Shown in pieces: positions 9,612 to 17,965 of a DNA stretch of 64,000 nt. The position numbers and the translations under genes are program-made. Source of the DNA: Sphingomonas ginsenosidivorax (GTDB taxonomy: Bacteria; Pseudomonadota; Alphaproteobacteria; Sphingomonadales; Sphingomonadaceae). The number at the start of each line of letters is the position of its first letter. Positions within the stretch are counted from its first letter, which is position 1. Where the stretch lies: NCBI RefSeq assembly GCF_007995065.1, contig NZ_VOQR01000001.1:747001-811000 (forward strand), given 5' to 3'. Under the pieces are notes generated by a model. The model worked only from the letters and a program-made list of their open reading frames with translations. It ran no database searches and was not told the origin of the DNA.

Positions 9612-10285
9612 ATTCCCCTCCCGCCTGCGGGAGGGGGTAGGGGAGGGCGTGTCCCCATGGCGGCGCCCGCGTTTGCGGACAGGCCCTCCCCCAGCCCCTC
9701 CCGCAGGCGGGAGGGGAGTTCGACTCCCGCAATCGCCAGAAAATTCGCCAGCATCGCATGGCCGTGCTCGGTCGCGATGCTCTCGGGATGGAACTGCACG
9801 CCGTGGATCGGCAGCGTCGCATGGCGGAAGCCCATCACGGTGTCGTCCTCGGCGGTCGCGTTGACGACCAGGCTGTCGGGCACCGCGTTGACGATCAGCG
9901 AATGATAGCGCGTTGCGAGGAAGGGCGAGGGCAGGCCGGCGTACAACCCGGTATCGTCGTGGAGCACCGGCGAGGTCTTGCCGTGCATCAGCCCCCCGCG
10001 CTCGACCCGGCCGCCGAAATGCTGGCCGATCGCCTGGTGCCCCAGGCACACGCCGAGCAGCGGCTTGCCTGCATCGACGCAGGCGGCGACGAGGTCGAGG
10101 CTGACGCCCGCCTCGTTGGGCGTGCAGGGCCCCGGCGAGATCAGGAACGCGTCCGCGCCGGACGACAGCGCCTGGCCTGCGGATATCGCGTCGTTGCGGA
10201 CCACCTCCACCTCGGCGCCGAGTTCCATCAGGTAATGGACCAGGTTCCAGGTGAAGCTGTCGTAATTGTCGACGACCAGAATCAT
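9608..10285 (-). CDS. trpG: Anthranilate synthase glutamine amidotransferase subunit
   Basis: Supplies ammonia from glutamine to TrpE for anthranilate synthesis. 225 residues from ATG at 10285 ([15 protein letters not shown]); an ATG at 10303 would add 6. Class I GATase motifs: [11 protein letters not shown] near 52, the nucleophile Cys in [12 protein letters not shown] near 78, and the His-Glu pair in GVQFHPES near 170. The family domain ends near LANFLAIAG (about 190). The remaining 34 or so residues are encoded by a composite palindrome (9613-9718), so the C-terminus is an insertion-derived tail. Overlaps trpD by 4 bases. Confidence 0.94.
   Translation of the reverse strand: MILVVDNYDSFTWNLVHYLMELGAEVEVVRNDAISAGQALSSGADAFLISPGPCTPNEAGVSLDLVAACVDAGKPLLGVCLGHQAIGQHFGGRVERGGLMHGKTSPVLHDDTGLYAGLPSPFLATRYHSLIVNAVPDSLVVNATAEDDTVMGFRHATLPIHGVQFHPESIATEHGHAMLANFLAIAGVELPSRLREGLGEGLSANAGAAMGTRPPLPPPAGGRGM
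9613..9718. repeat. Composite palindrome, family E, copy 1 (inside trpG 3' end)
   Basis: Inverted arms built on CCCCTCCCGC / GCGGGAGGGG, each with an adjoining AGGGGAGGGC / GGCCCTCCCC segment, around a unique centre. It codes for the TrpG tail and gives trpD its ribosome binding site. The same family is inside gspE (58023-58126). Confidence 0.85.
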
Positions 10286-10449
10286 GCGGTCGCCATAAAC
10301 CATAGGGGTGATCGTGCAACGGTGTTGCGACACCCGCGACGGCACACCAAATCGGGAACGGCCGACCGAGTTCGGGTCGTCGCATCGCGGCGTTCAGGTC
10401 GGAGCCATGCGCGGCGACGAACGTTGAGCGTTCACAAGGAGTTTCCGTC

Positions 10450-10893
10450 ATGTTCCGTACCGCGCTGTTTGCCACACTCGTCGTGCTTCCCGGCCTCGCT
10501 TCAGCCCAGACCCAGACCCAGTCCCGGGCATCGCAACCGACCCAGGCCGAGACGGCGCAGGCCGGCCAGCCGCCCCAGCGCGTCCGCAGCGTGACGCTGA
10601 ACGCGGGACAGGAGTGCCCGAAGGGTTCGGGGGACGAGATCGTAGTCTGCCAGACGCTCGAGCAGCCCTATCGCATTCCCAAGTCGCTGCGCGACGACAA
10701 GCCGATTCCGGCGCAGAACCAGAGCTGGGTCAACCGCGCCGCCGCGCTCGACGAGCAGGGTCGCATTGCCGGCGGGTTGCCGGACACGTGTTCCGCGGTC
10801 GGGACCGGCGGCCAGTCGGGCTGCGCCCTGCAGCGGGCGAAAGCCTATTCGGCGGAGCGGCGGGCGAATGCGTCGGAGACGACGACGCCGTAA
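10450..10893 (+). CDS. Secreted protein of unknown function
   Basis: 147 residues with a clear signal peptide (MFRTALFATLVVLPGLASAQ), then a Gln/Thr/Ala-rich stretch (20-50) and a region with four Cys (ECPKGSGDEIVVCQTL, DTCSAVG, SGCALQ) that could form two disulfides in the periplasm. I do not recognise a named family, although small proteins of this layout are common in sphingomonads. It has a purine-rich ribosome site (AAGGAG) just before ATG 10450, and is divergent from trpG. It separates trpE from trpG. Confidence 0.8.
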   Translation: MFRTALFATLVVLPGLASAQTQTQSRASQPTQAETAQAGQPPQRVRSVTLNAGQECPKGSGDEIVVCQTLEQPYRIPKSLRDDKPIPAQNQSWVNRAAALDEQGRIAGGLPDTCSAVGTGGQSGCALQRAKAYSAERRANASETTTP

Positions 10894-10904
10894 CTTGGTC
10901 CCTT

Positions 10905-10988
10905 CCGTCATCCCAGCGAAGGCTGGGATCTCGTGAGGCGAGGGCGAGGACCGAAACCGGGAGATCCCAGCCTACGCTGGGATGACGA
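10905..10988. repeat. Composite palindrome, family B, copy 1
   Basis: Arms CCGTCATCCCAGCGAAGGCT... and ...AGCCTACGCTGGGATGACG in inverse orientation, with GATCTC/GAGATC inner ends. Lies right after the secreted-protein gene and before a family A element. Confidence 0.8.
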
Positions 10989-11005
10989 GGGGGCAGCACA
11001 GCCTT

Positions 11006-11088
11006 CGTCATCCCGGACTTGATCCGGGATCCAGGGTCACGGGCGTCGGCGTTTGGGGCTCTGGATCCTGACTTTCGTCAGGATGACG
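11006..11088. repeat. Composite palindrome, family A, copy 2
   Basis: CGTCATCCCGGACTTGATCC left arm and a right arm ending CTTTCGTCAGGATGACG, with CCAGGGT and CTGGAT inner ends. The two arms are of different subtypes (ACTTGAT versus CTTTCG loops). Fourteen bases beyond the trpE stop, so it may double as a terminator. Confidence 0.75.
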
Positions 11089-11101
11089 GAGACGAGGGCG
11101 A

Positions 11102-12601
11102 TTACTGCCCGAAACCGGGCGCCGCCGCCCTTGCCACAGCCTCGCGCGCGGCGGCGAGGATCGCGCCGGCCTTCGCCTCGCACTCGCGCTGCTCGTACGC
11201 GGGCACGCTGTCGGCGACGATCCCAGCGCCCGCCTGGACGTGGATGGTGCCGTCCTTCACCACCGCGGTGCGCAGCACGATGCACGAATCCATCGACCCG
11301 TCGGGCGAGAAATACCCGACCCCGCCCGCATAGGCGCCGCGCCGTTCGCTCTCGAGTTCGGCGATGATCTCGCACGCCCGCACCTTCGGCGCACCGCTGA
11401 CGGTGCCCGCGGGAAACCCTGCGAACAGCGCGTCGAGTGCGTCCTTGTCCGGCGACAACCGGCCGACGACGTTCGAGACGATGTGCATCACGTGGCTGTA
11501 GAATTCGACGCCGTAGCTGTCGGTCACGCGCACCGATCCCGGCGCCGAGGCGCGGCCGACATCGTTGCGGCCGAGGTCGAGCAGCATCAGATGCTCGGCG
11601 CGTTCCTTGGGATCGGCGAGCAGGCTGACACGGTTCGCCTCGTCCTCCGCCGGCGTTTTCCCGCGCGGGCGGGTGCCCGCGATCGGGCGGATCGTGACTT
11701 CCTCGTCACGCACACGGACAAGGATCTCGGGGCTCGACCCGATCAGCGCGAAGCCCGGCAGGTCGAGGTGGTAGAGGAATGGCGACGGATTGATCCGGCG
11801 CAGCGAGCGGTAGAGCTCGAACGGCGGCAGCGCGAACGGCGTGCTGAAGCGCTGCGCCAGCACGACCTGGAAGATGTCGCCCGCGAGGATATAGTCCTGC
11901 GCGCGCGCGACCATCGCGTCGTAGCGGCCGGGCGCGAGCGCGGGTGTGTAGGCGGGCTCGGCCACCTCGGCGCGCACCGGCGGCGGCACCGGCGTGCCCG
12001 CCAGCTTGGCCGCGACTGCATCCAGCCGCTCCTCGGCGGCGCGTACCAGCGTCTCGGGATCACCGCCGGGCCATGCGGGCGCGACGAGGTACAGCGCGTC
12101 GGTCAGCCGGTCGAACACCAGGATGACGGTCGGCCGCACGAAAATCATGTCGGGGAGGCCGAGCGGATCCGCTTCGGGCTGCGCCAGCGTCTCGACCAAG
12201 CCGATCGTCTCATAGCCGAAATAGCCGACCAGGCAGGCGAGCGCCCGCGGCAGCTCGGGCGGCACCTCGGCGCGGCATTCGGCGACGAGCGCGCGCAGCG
12301 CGTCGAGCGTCGGTTTCGCGCACGGTTCGAACGCGTCGCGGTCGGTCGCCCAGTGGCGGTTGGTCTCGGCGCTCTGGCCATGCGCGCGGAACAGCAGGTC
12401 GGGAGCGAGGCCGATCAGGCTGTGCCGCCCGCGGATCTCGCCGCCCTCGACCGATTCGAGCAGGAAGTCGCCGCGCCCGGGCTCGATCAGCTTCAGCGCG
12501 GCGGCGACCGGCGTCTCGGTGTCCGCGACCTGGCGCCGCCAGATCAGCGCGGGCCGGCCGGCGGCGAGTGCCGCGACCGCCGCGTTCGTCGACTCAGTTA
12601 T
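11102..12601 (-). CDS. trpE: Anthranilate synthase component I
   Basis: Makes anthranilate from chorismate with TrpG. The family-like frame starts near 12601 and gives about 499 residues, a normal length: conserved N-terminal sequence GRPALIWRRQ and FLLESVEGG, then the chorismate-binding domain with FQVVLAQRFS, IAGTRPRGKT, LLDLGRNDVG and GTVSGAPKVRA. No ATG, GTG or TTG occurs between the upstream in-frame stop (12632-12634) and the conserved region. The codon where a start is expected, overlapping the last bases of ppiD, is ATA (12601-12599), followed by Thr-Glu-Ser-Thr-Asn. The first GTG (12265) would remove over 110 conserved residues. The gene is separated from trpG by an inverted gene and two palindromes. 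Confidence 0.9.
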   Translation of the reverse strand: MTESTNAAVAALAAGRPALIWRRQVADTETPVAAALKLIEPGRGDFLLESVEGGEIRGRHSLIGLAPDLLFRAHGQSAETNRHWATDRDAFEPCAKPTLDALRALVAECRAEVPPELPRALACLVGYFGYETIGLVETLAQPEADPLGLPDMIFVRPTVILVFDRLTDALYLVAPAWPGGDPETLVRAAEERLDAVAAKLAGTPVPPPVRAEVAEPAYTPALAPGRYDAMVARAQDYILAGDIFQVVLAQRFSTPFALPPFELYRSLRRINPSPFLYHLDLPGFALIGSSPEILVRVRDEEVTIRPIAGTRPRGKTPAEDEANRVSLLADPKERAEHLMLLDLGRNDVGRASAPGSVRVTDSYGVEFYSHVMHIVSNVVGRLSPDKDALDALFAGFPAGTVSGAPKVRACEIIAELESERRGAYAGGVGYFSPDGSMDSCIVLRTAVVKDGTIHVQAGAGIVADSVPAYEQRECEAKAGAILAAAREAVARAAAPGFGQ

Positions 12602-14543
12602 TGGAGCTACCCCCGCTGAGCAGGTCCGCCTTCACGCGCGCGATCGCGGCGGCGTCGGTCTTGACGCCGACATCGGCGCGGACCGCCTTGGCGAACTGCT
12701 CGCTATATTCGCGACCCAGGCCACGGCCGATATTGCCGCGCGTCGCGTTGATCGCGGCGGGCGTGCGCGAGGCGTCGCCGCGCTCGATCCGGTCGAGCTT
12801 GATGATGAACCAGCCGCTGTTGTCGGGTGCGGCGAGCGTCTTGGCGGACCCTTGCGCCATCGCGAACATCAGCGCGAGTGCGGGCGGCGCGCCCTGCGGG
12901 TTGGCGCTGATCTGCGCGCGCGTGGGCGTCAGCGTCTTGGGCGCCGGCAGCTTCAGCCCGGTCGCGCTCAGCGACTGCGCCAGCGGCATGCCCTTGTTGA
13001 TGCGCGCCAGCACGTCGTTCGCGACTTTCCGCGCGGCTTGGCGGCTGCGGTCGGCCGCGACGTCGCGCAGCACGGCCTCGCGGACCTGCGCCAGCGGGCG
13101 CGGTGCGGCGGCGACGACGCGGCCGAGGCCGACCAGCGCGAAGCTGCCGTCCTGCCCGGTCTGCACCATCTGCGGCGCATCGCCCTCGCTCGCCTGGAAC
13201 GCGGCGGCGATCATCGGCGCGAGCGCCGGGTTGGGCTGGCTGGCGGGATCGTCGGGGTTGGTACCGTTCGCGGCCAGCGCAGGGCTGGTCTGCGCCTGCA
13301 GCTTCTGGTCGGTGGCGATCTCGTCGAAGGTCGCGTTCTTGGCGAGCGCGTCGTCGATCTTGTCGTGAATGTCGCTGAGCGCGGCGGCGGATTTCTGGAT
13401 GCCGAGCGCGGTGGCGATCTCGGCACGGACCTGGTCGAGCGAGCGCGCCGCGACCTGATCGACCGAATCGACCTTGGCGACGGTCCAGCCGAACGGACCG
13501 CGGACCGGCCCGACGACCGCGCCCTTGGCGGCGGCGAACATCGTGTCGGCGAGTGCGGCGGAGGTCGCGCCGGCATAGGCGGCCTTGTCGACGCCGGTCT
13601 GCACCGAGGCCTCGAGCCCGGCGGCGCGCGCGGCGTCGGACAGCGAGGTGCCGGCCTTCACCTTGGCGGCGAGCGCAGTGGCACCGGCCTGGTCGGAGAC
13701 GACGACCTGCGTGATCGTGCGCTTCTCGGTCGCGGCATATTTGGCGCGGTCCTGCTGATAGCGCTGCGCGATCTCGGCGTCGGTGGGGACGGCGCGTGCC
13801 TTGACCATCTCGGGCGTCACGATCGCGTAGCGGACGACGCGACGCTCGGGGACGGTGTAGCGCGCGACGTTGCGCTTGTAGAAGGTGGCGAGGTCGGCGT
13901 CGCTGGGTGCTGCGCCCGCGGGGACGGCGGCGGTCGGGATGAAGCCGATGGTGCCTGCGCGCTTCTCGAGCAGCAGCGAGGCATAGGGGAGCGCCAGCTG
14001 CGCGGGCATCTGCGTCGCGCCGTTGGTCGGCAGGATCAGCTGCTGTGCGAGCGTGTCGCGAACGATGTCGCCGCGGATCTGCGCGTCGGTCAGCTTCCGC
14101 TCGGCGAGCACCTGGCGATAGAGATTGGGGTCGAACTTGCCGGTCGGGCCCTGCAGCGACGGGATGCTGGCGATCTGCCCGTCGACCGCGCGCTTGCTGA
14201 CGACCATGCCCTGGCCCCGCGCGAACTGTTCGAGCGCGAGGCTGGAGACGATGCGCTCCATCGTGCCCTCGAAGCCGCCCTGCGAGACATAGGTCGCCAT
14301 GTCGAGCGTCGGCTGCTGCTGGCGATAGCCCTCGAGTTCGGTCTGGACGCGGCTCTTGACCTCGTTCTCGGTGACCTCGGCCTTGCCGACCGTGGCGACG
14401 TCGTTCGCGGCGATGCCGCCGCCCATCGATCCGATACCCGTCACGTCGCCGGCCGCGAACGCGATCGCGATGACGCCGAGCACCAGGAAGGTGATGATCA
14501 CGCCGCCCTTGGAATGGGTGAGGCGGCGGAAGAATGCGAGCAT
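12594..14543 (-). CDS. ppiD: SurA/PpiD-type periplasmic peptidyl-prolyl isomerase
   Basis: Membrane-anchored chaperone/PPIase helping outer-membrane protein folding. 649 residues from ATG at 14543. One N-terminal membrane anchor (about 12-32, GGVIITFLVLGVIAIAFAAG), a SurA_N-like helical domain (about 40-230), a degenerate parvulin domain (about 250-370) and further helical sequence to the C-terminus. The frame continues upstream antisense to tpiA but without family similarity. trpE overlaps its 3' end by 8 bases. Divergent from tpiA with 115 bases between. The symbol is by architecture; whether the parvulin domain is active is unknown. Confidence 0.85.
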   Translation of the reverse strand: MLAFFRRLTHSKGGVIITFLVLGVIAIAFAAGDVTGIGSMGGGIAANDVATVGKAEVTENEVKSRVQTELEGYRQQQPTLDMATYVSQGGFEGTMERIVSSLALEQFARGQGMVVSKRAVDGQIASIPSLQGPTGKFDPNLYRQVLAERKLTDAQIRGDIVRDTLAQQLILPTNGATQMPAQLALPYASLLLEKRAGTIGFIPTAAVPAGAAPSDADLATFYKRNVARYTVPERRVVRYAIVTPEMVKARAVPTDAEIAQRYQQDRAKYAATEKRTITQVVVSDQAGATALAAKVKAGTSLSDAARAAGLEASVQTGVDKAAYAGATSAALADTMFAAAKGAVVGPVRGPFGWTVAKVDSVDQVAARSLDQVRAEIATALGIQKSAAALSDIHDKIDDALAKNATFDEIATDQKLQAQTSPALAANGTNPDDPASQPNPALAPMIAAAFQASEGDAPQMVQTGQDGSFALVGLGRVVAAAPRPLAQVREAVLRDVAADRSRQAARKVANDVLARINKGMPLAQSLSATGLKLPAPKTLTPTRAQISANPQGAPPALALMFAMAQGSAKTLAAPDNSGWFIIKLDRIERGDASRTPAAINATRGNIGRGLGREYSEQFAKAVRADVGVKTDAAAIARVKADLLSGGSSNN

Positions 14544-14658
14544 GAAAGGCCGATCGACTGGATGGAACGCCCTCGCTTTACGGGGACGACCGCCACGCTT
14601 CAAGCTTGTGCCGCGCCGAGCCTGCGCTATCGACCTCGGTAACAATCGGGAGAAGACG

Positions 14659-15402
14659 ATGCGGCGCAAGTTGGTGGCGGGAAACTGGAAGATGAACGGC
14701 AGCCGCGCGGCGCTGGCCGAGCTCGACGCGATCGCCGCGGCGGCGGCGGCGGCGCCGGGGATCGACGTCGCGGTCGCAGTGCCGTTCACGCTGATCACCG
14801 CCGCCGCCGAACGCACGCCGGCGCTGGCGATCGGCGCGGAGGACGTCCACGAGGCCGACAGCGGCGCGCATACCGGCTGCGTCTCGGCTGCGATGGTCAA
14901 GGAAGCCGGCGCCGGCTTCACGATCGTCGGCCATAGCGAGCGCCGTGCCGACCAGCACGAGACCAGCCACGACGCCTGGGCCAAGGCCGCGGCGGCGCAT
15001 CGCCAGGGATTGAACGTCATCCTGTGCTGTGGCGAGACCGAGGCCGAGCGCGACGCCGACCGTGCCGAGCGCGTCGTCCAGGCGCAGATCGAGAAGTCGG
15101 TGCCCGACAACGCCGATGGCAGCTGGTTCACACTCGCCTACGAGCCGCGCTGGGCGATCGGCACGGGCCGCACGCCGACGCTGGAGGAGATCGCGTCGAT
15201 CCACGCGATCGCACGCTCGAAGCTCAAGACGCTGATCGGCGATCGCGCGGCCGGCGTGCGGATCCTCTATGGCGGGTCGGTCACGGGTGCGAACGCGGCG
15301 ACGATCCTCGCGACCGACAATGTCGACGGGGCGCTGGTCGGCGGCGCCAGCCTGACCGCAGCGAAGTTCGTCCCGATCATCGAGGCTGCCGCAAGTCTTT
15401 GA
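14659..15402 (+). CDS. tpiA: Triosephosphate isomerase
   Basis: Interconverts dihydroxyacetone phosphate and glyceraldehyde 3-phosphate. 247 residues from ATG at 14659 after a good Shine-Dalgarno (GGGAGAAG). Catalytic residues are visible: K11 in AGNWKMNG, H92 in IVGHSERR, and E162 in YEPRWAIGTG, followed by the phosphate loop ILYGGSVTGAN. The usual YEPVWAIGTG has Arg in place of Val here. Alternative upstream in-frame ATGs are not family-like. Confidence 0.97.
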   Translation: MRRKLVAGNWKMNGSRAALAELDAIAAAAAAAPGIDVAVAVPFTLITAAAERTPALAIGAEDVHEADSGAHTGCVSAAMVKEAGAGFTIVGHSERRADQHETSHDAWAKAAAAHRQGLNVILCCGETEAERDADRAERVVQAQIEKSVPDNADGSWFTLAYEPRWAIGTGRTPTLEEIASIHAIARSKLKTLIGDRAAGVRILYGGSVTGANAATILATDNVDGALVGGASLTAAKFVPIIEAAASL

Positions 15403-15528
15403 GATCGCGGTATGGCGATGCGTGGGATGTGATCCACATTAAGTTACGGTAAACGCCTTGATCATACACCGGTCGCGTCGATTCGTTCGGCGGATCGGTC
15501 AGTGTCCTTCGCGACTGTGTGAGGTGTG

Positions 15529-16221
15529 ATGACTCGGGTGTACCAGACTATCATCGGCGCCGTTGCCGCCGTCACCGCACTGGCGGCGATCCCCGCGCGT
15601 GCCGAAACACCGCGCGAGCTGCTGACCCGCGCGAGTTTCGTCGATCGCGACCGGACGGTGGCGCTGACTCGCGTCGACCGCGCACATTCGGTGGCGGGTG
15701 CGATGCTCGCGCGCATGCCCGACGACCAGGAGGCGGCGCTGATGCAGGCGATGGCGGTCGGCTACCGCGCCAAGCTGACCGGCAACCGCACCGAGGCGAT
15801 CGCCGCGCGCCGGCAATATGAATCGCTGGTTTCGCGCTTCCCGCGCAATCCCGAGGTCCAGGCGGCGCTGGGCGCCTGGCATGTCGGCGTGATCGTCAAG
15901 CTCGGCCGCTTCGTCGGGCGGGCGGCGGCGGGCGCGCAGAAAGGCGTCGGCTATGATGCCCTCGACCGTGCGGTGGCGCTGGGCGGCAACCGGGCGATGT
16001 TCGCGGGGCTGGCGGGGTTGCTGCGGCTCGAGCTCGATCCCGAGGATCCGCGCGGCCGTGCGCTGGTCGAGACGGCGAGTGCGGCGCCGGCGCCGACCGC
16101 GATCGACGGTATCATCCGCCGCGCCGCCGCCGCCGTGCTGGTGCCGTTGCGGGCGGGGCGCGCCAAGGAGGTCAAGCTGCTGGCGGACCGGCTGCTGCCG
16201 TTCGGGCAGATCCCGACCTGA
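15529..16221 (+). CDS. Exported protein of unknown function, helical repeat type
   Basis: About 230 residues with a signal peptide (cleavage after AAIPARA, about residue 25). The mature part is rich in Ala/Arg helices, including AALMQAMAVGYRAKL and ALGAWHVGVIVKLGRF, resembling a tetratricopeptide-like arrangement. No catalytic motif seen and no named family recognised. ATG 15529 follows a GAGG ribosome site; the GTG at 15526 is an alternative. The 126 bases between tpiA and this gene hold no other feature. Confidence 0.75.
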   Translation: MTRVYQTIIGAVAAVTALAAIPARAETPRELLTRASFVDRDRTVALTRVDRAHSVAGAMLARMPDDQEAALMQAMAVGYRAKLTGNRTEAIAARRQYESLVSRFPRNPEVQAALGAWHVGVIVKLGRFVGRAAAGAQKGVGYDALDRAVALGGNRAMFAGLAGLLRLELDPEDPRGRALVETASAAPAPTAIDGIIRRAAAAVLVPLRAGRAKEVKLLADRLLPFGQIPT

Positions 16222-16269
16222 TTCTGCAGTTCTCGCGTCATCCTGACGGAGGGGGGAGGGGCGCCGCTG

Positions 16270-17658
16270 TCACCTCACCGGATACCGCTTCGCCAGCATC
16301 GCGAACGCCGCGCGCAGCGCATAGGCGTCGCCACCCTTGGGTCGCCCCGCCTTGCTCGCCGAGCGCCACGCGAAGACGTCGAGATGCGCCCAGGCGATGT
16401 CGCTCCGCACGAACCGCCGCAGGAACAGCGCCGCGGTGATGGCCCCGGCAAGGCCGCCCTCGGGCGCGTTGACCATGTCGGCGACGTCCGACTTCAACAT
16501 ATCGTCATACGCATCCCAGAGCGGCATCCGCCACATCTGGTCGTCGTGCGCGATCCCCGCCGCGAGCAGGTCCGCCGCCAGTCCCTCGTCGTCAGTGAAC
16601 AGCGGTGGCAGGTCGGGGCCGAGCGCGACGCGCGCCGCGCCGGTCAGCGTCGCGAAGTCGAGGATCAGTTCGGGCTGCGCCTCGCACGCCTTGGTCAGCG
16701 CGTCGCCGAGCACCAGCCGCCCTTCGGCATCGGTGTTGGTGTTCTCCACCGTCAGCCCGGCCCGCGTCCTGAGCACGTCGCCGGGGCGGAAGGCGGTCCC
16801 CGATATCGCGTTCTCGACCGCGGGGATCAGCAGGTGCAGCCGCACCGGCAGCTTCGCCGCCATCACCAGGCTCGCAAGCGCGAGCGCATGCGCCGCGCCG
16901 CCCATGTCCTTCTTCATGTAGCGCATGCCCGCCGCGGGCTTGATGTCGAGCCCGCCCGAATCGAAGCACACGCCCTTGCCGACCAGCGCGATCCGCGGAT
17001 GCGCGGGGTCGCCCCATGCGAGCTCGATCAGCCGCGGCGCCCGGTCCGCCGACGCGGCAAGGCCGACCGCGTGGATCATCGGATAGCCCTGCGCCAGCGC
17101 ATCGCCGCGCGTCGTCGACACGGTCGCGCCGTGGCGCCTGGCGAGCGCGTCCGCCTCCGCCTCCAGCTCGGCGGGGCCCAGGTCCGACGCGCCGGTATTG
17201 ACCAGGTCGCGAACCAGCGCGGTCGCGCTCGCGAGCCGCACCGCCGGCTCGATCGCGGCGACGTCGCGCGTCAGCAGGATGCGGGGACCCGACCGGTCGG
17301 GCTTGCGATAGCGGTCGAACCAATACTGGCCGAGCAGCCAGCCGAGCAGCGGCGCGTCCGCCTCGTCGAGGCGATACGTTCCCTCGGGCAGGGTCTCGGC
17401 CAGCTTGGCGAGCGCCCAGGACCCCGTCTCGAGCGCGGCGACGACGTGCCACGCGTCCGCGCCGGCGAGGACCGCCGAACTGCCCGGTTTGGCCGTGAAT
17501 TGCTGGCCGGCGACCGCGGCACGCACCATCGGCGTCTGCGCGGTCAGCCACGGCTCGAAGCCGGCGGCATCGATGATCTCGATCCGGTGTGCGGGCTGGC
17601 CGCGGTCAGGCTGGATAAGCGCGGCGAAATCGGGGGCGGGTGCGGGCGTGCTGGGCAT
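16270..17658 (-). CDS. M17 leucyl aminopeptidase family protein
   Basis: Cytosolic two-metal aminopeptidase removing N-terminal residues. 462 residues from ATG at 17658. The C-terminal M17 domain carries the metal/catalytic motifs GKGVCFDSGGLDIKPA (about 230-245), MKKDMGGAA, and NTDAEGRLVLGDAL (about 320-335). The N-terminal 150 residues are less conserved and lack the typical macro-like signature of PepA, so I leave the symbol empty. A short remnant of family A palindrome (CGTCATCCTGACGG) lies just beyond its stop. Confidence 0.92.
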   Translation of the reverse strand: MPSTPAPAPDFAALIQPDRGQPAHRIEIIDAAGFEPWLTAQTPMVRAAVAGQQFTAKPGSSAVLAGADAWHVVAALETGSWALAKLAETLPEGTYRLDEADAPLLGWLLGQYWFDRYRKPDRSGPRILLTRDVAAIEPAVRLASATALVRDLVNTGASDLGPAELEAEADALARRHGATVSTTRGDALAQGYPMIHAVGLAASADRAPRLIELAWGDPAHPRIALVGKGVCFDSGGLDIKPAAGMRYMKKDMGGAAHALALASLVMAAKLPVRLHLLIPAVENAISGTAFRPGDVLRTRAGLTVENTNTDAEGRLVLGDALTKACEAQPELILDFATLTGAARVALGPDLPPLFTDDEGLAADLLAAGIAHDDQMWRMPLWDAYDDMLKSDVADMVNAPEGGLAGAITAALFLRRFVRSDIAWAHLDVFAWRSASKAGRPKGGDAYALRAAFAMLAKRYPVR

Positions 17659-17811
17659 ACGCGAACCGAAACAGAAACCGGCGACGGGTGCAACCGGTGG
17701 GACGATGCCGATACGAAAGCGTAACAAAATCAGCGCGGCGCGGAACAGGCCACAAAGCCTGACGTTTATGATCCAGACCGAACGACGGTCGTCAGTACAG
17801 GAGTCTACGCA

Positions 17812-17958
17812 ATGCTTTGGACGATCGCCGTCATTCTTCTGGTACTCTGGCTGCTCGGCTTCTCGCTGCACATCGCAGGCGGGCTGATCCACATCCTGCT
17901 CGTCGTCGCGCTCGTCGTCGGCCTCATCCAGCTCTTCTCCGGCCGCCGCGCGGTCTAG
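17812..17958 (+). CDS. Small membrane protein (lmo0937/DUF5670-like)
   Basis: 48 residues, almost all hydrophobic, with two predicted membrane helices (about 3-22 and 24-42) split by a Gly-Gly hinge and ending GRRAV. It begins MLWTIAVILLVLWLLGF, the usual start of the small lmo0937-type family often found in stress-responsive contexts. A good ribosome site (CAGGAG) precedes ATG 17812. It ends 7 bases from the convergent rimO stop. Confidence 0.75.
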   Translation: MLWTIAVILLVLWLLGFSLHIAGGLIHILLVVALVVGLIQLFSGRRAV

Positions 17959-17965
17959 CTGTCGC

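Noticed and set aside
8619..10475. Apparent single long frame covering trpD and trpG
   Set aside because: trpG motifs are in a different frame from this one; the upstream part of the long frame is low-complexity shadow, so there is no TrpG-TrpD fusion.
16222..16269. Short GTCATCCTGACGG sequence between two convergent genes
   Set aside because: Only a fragment of a palindrome arm; too short to call a separate element.
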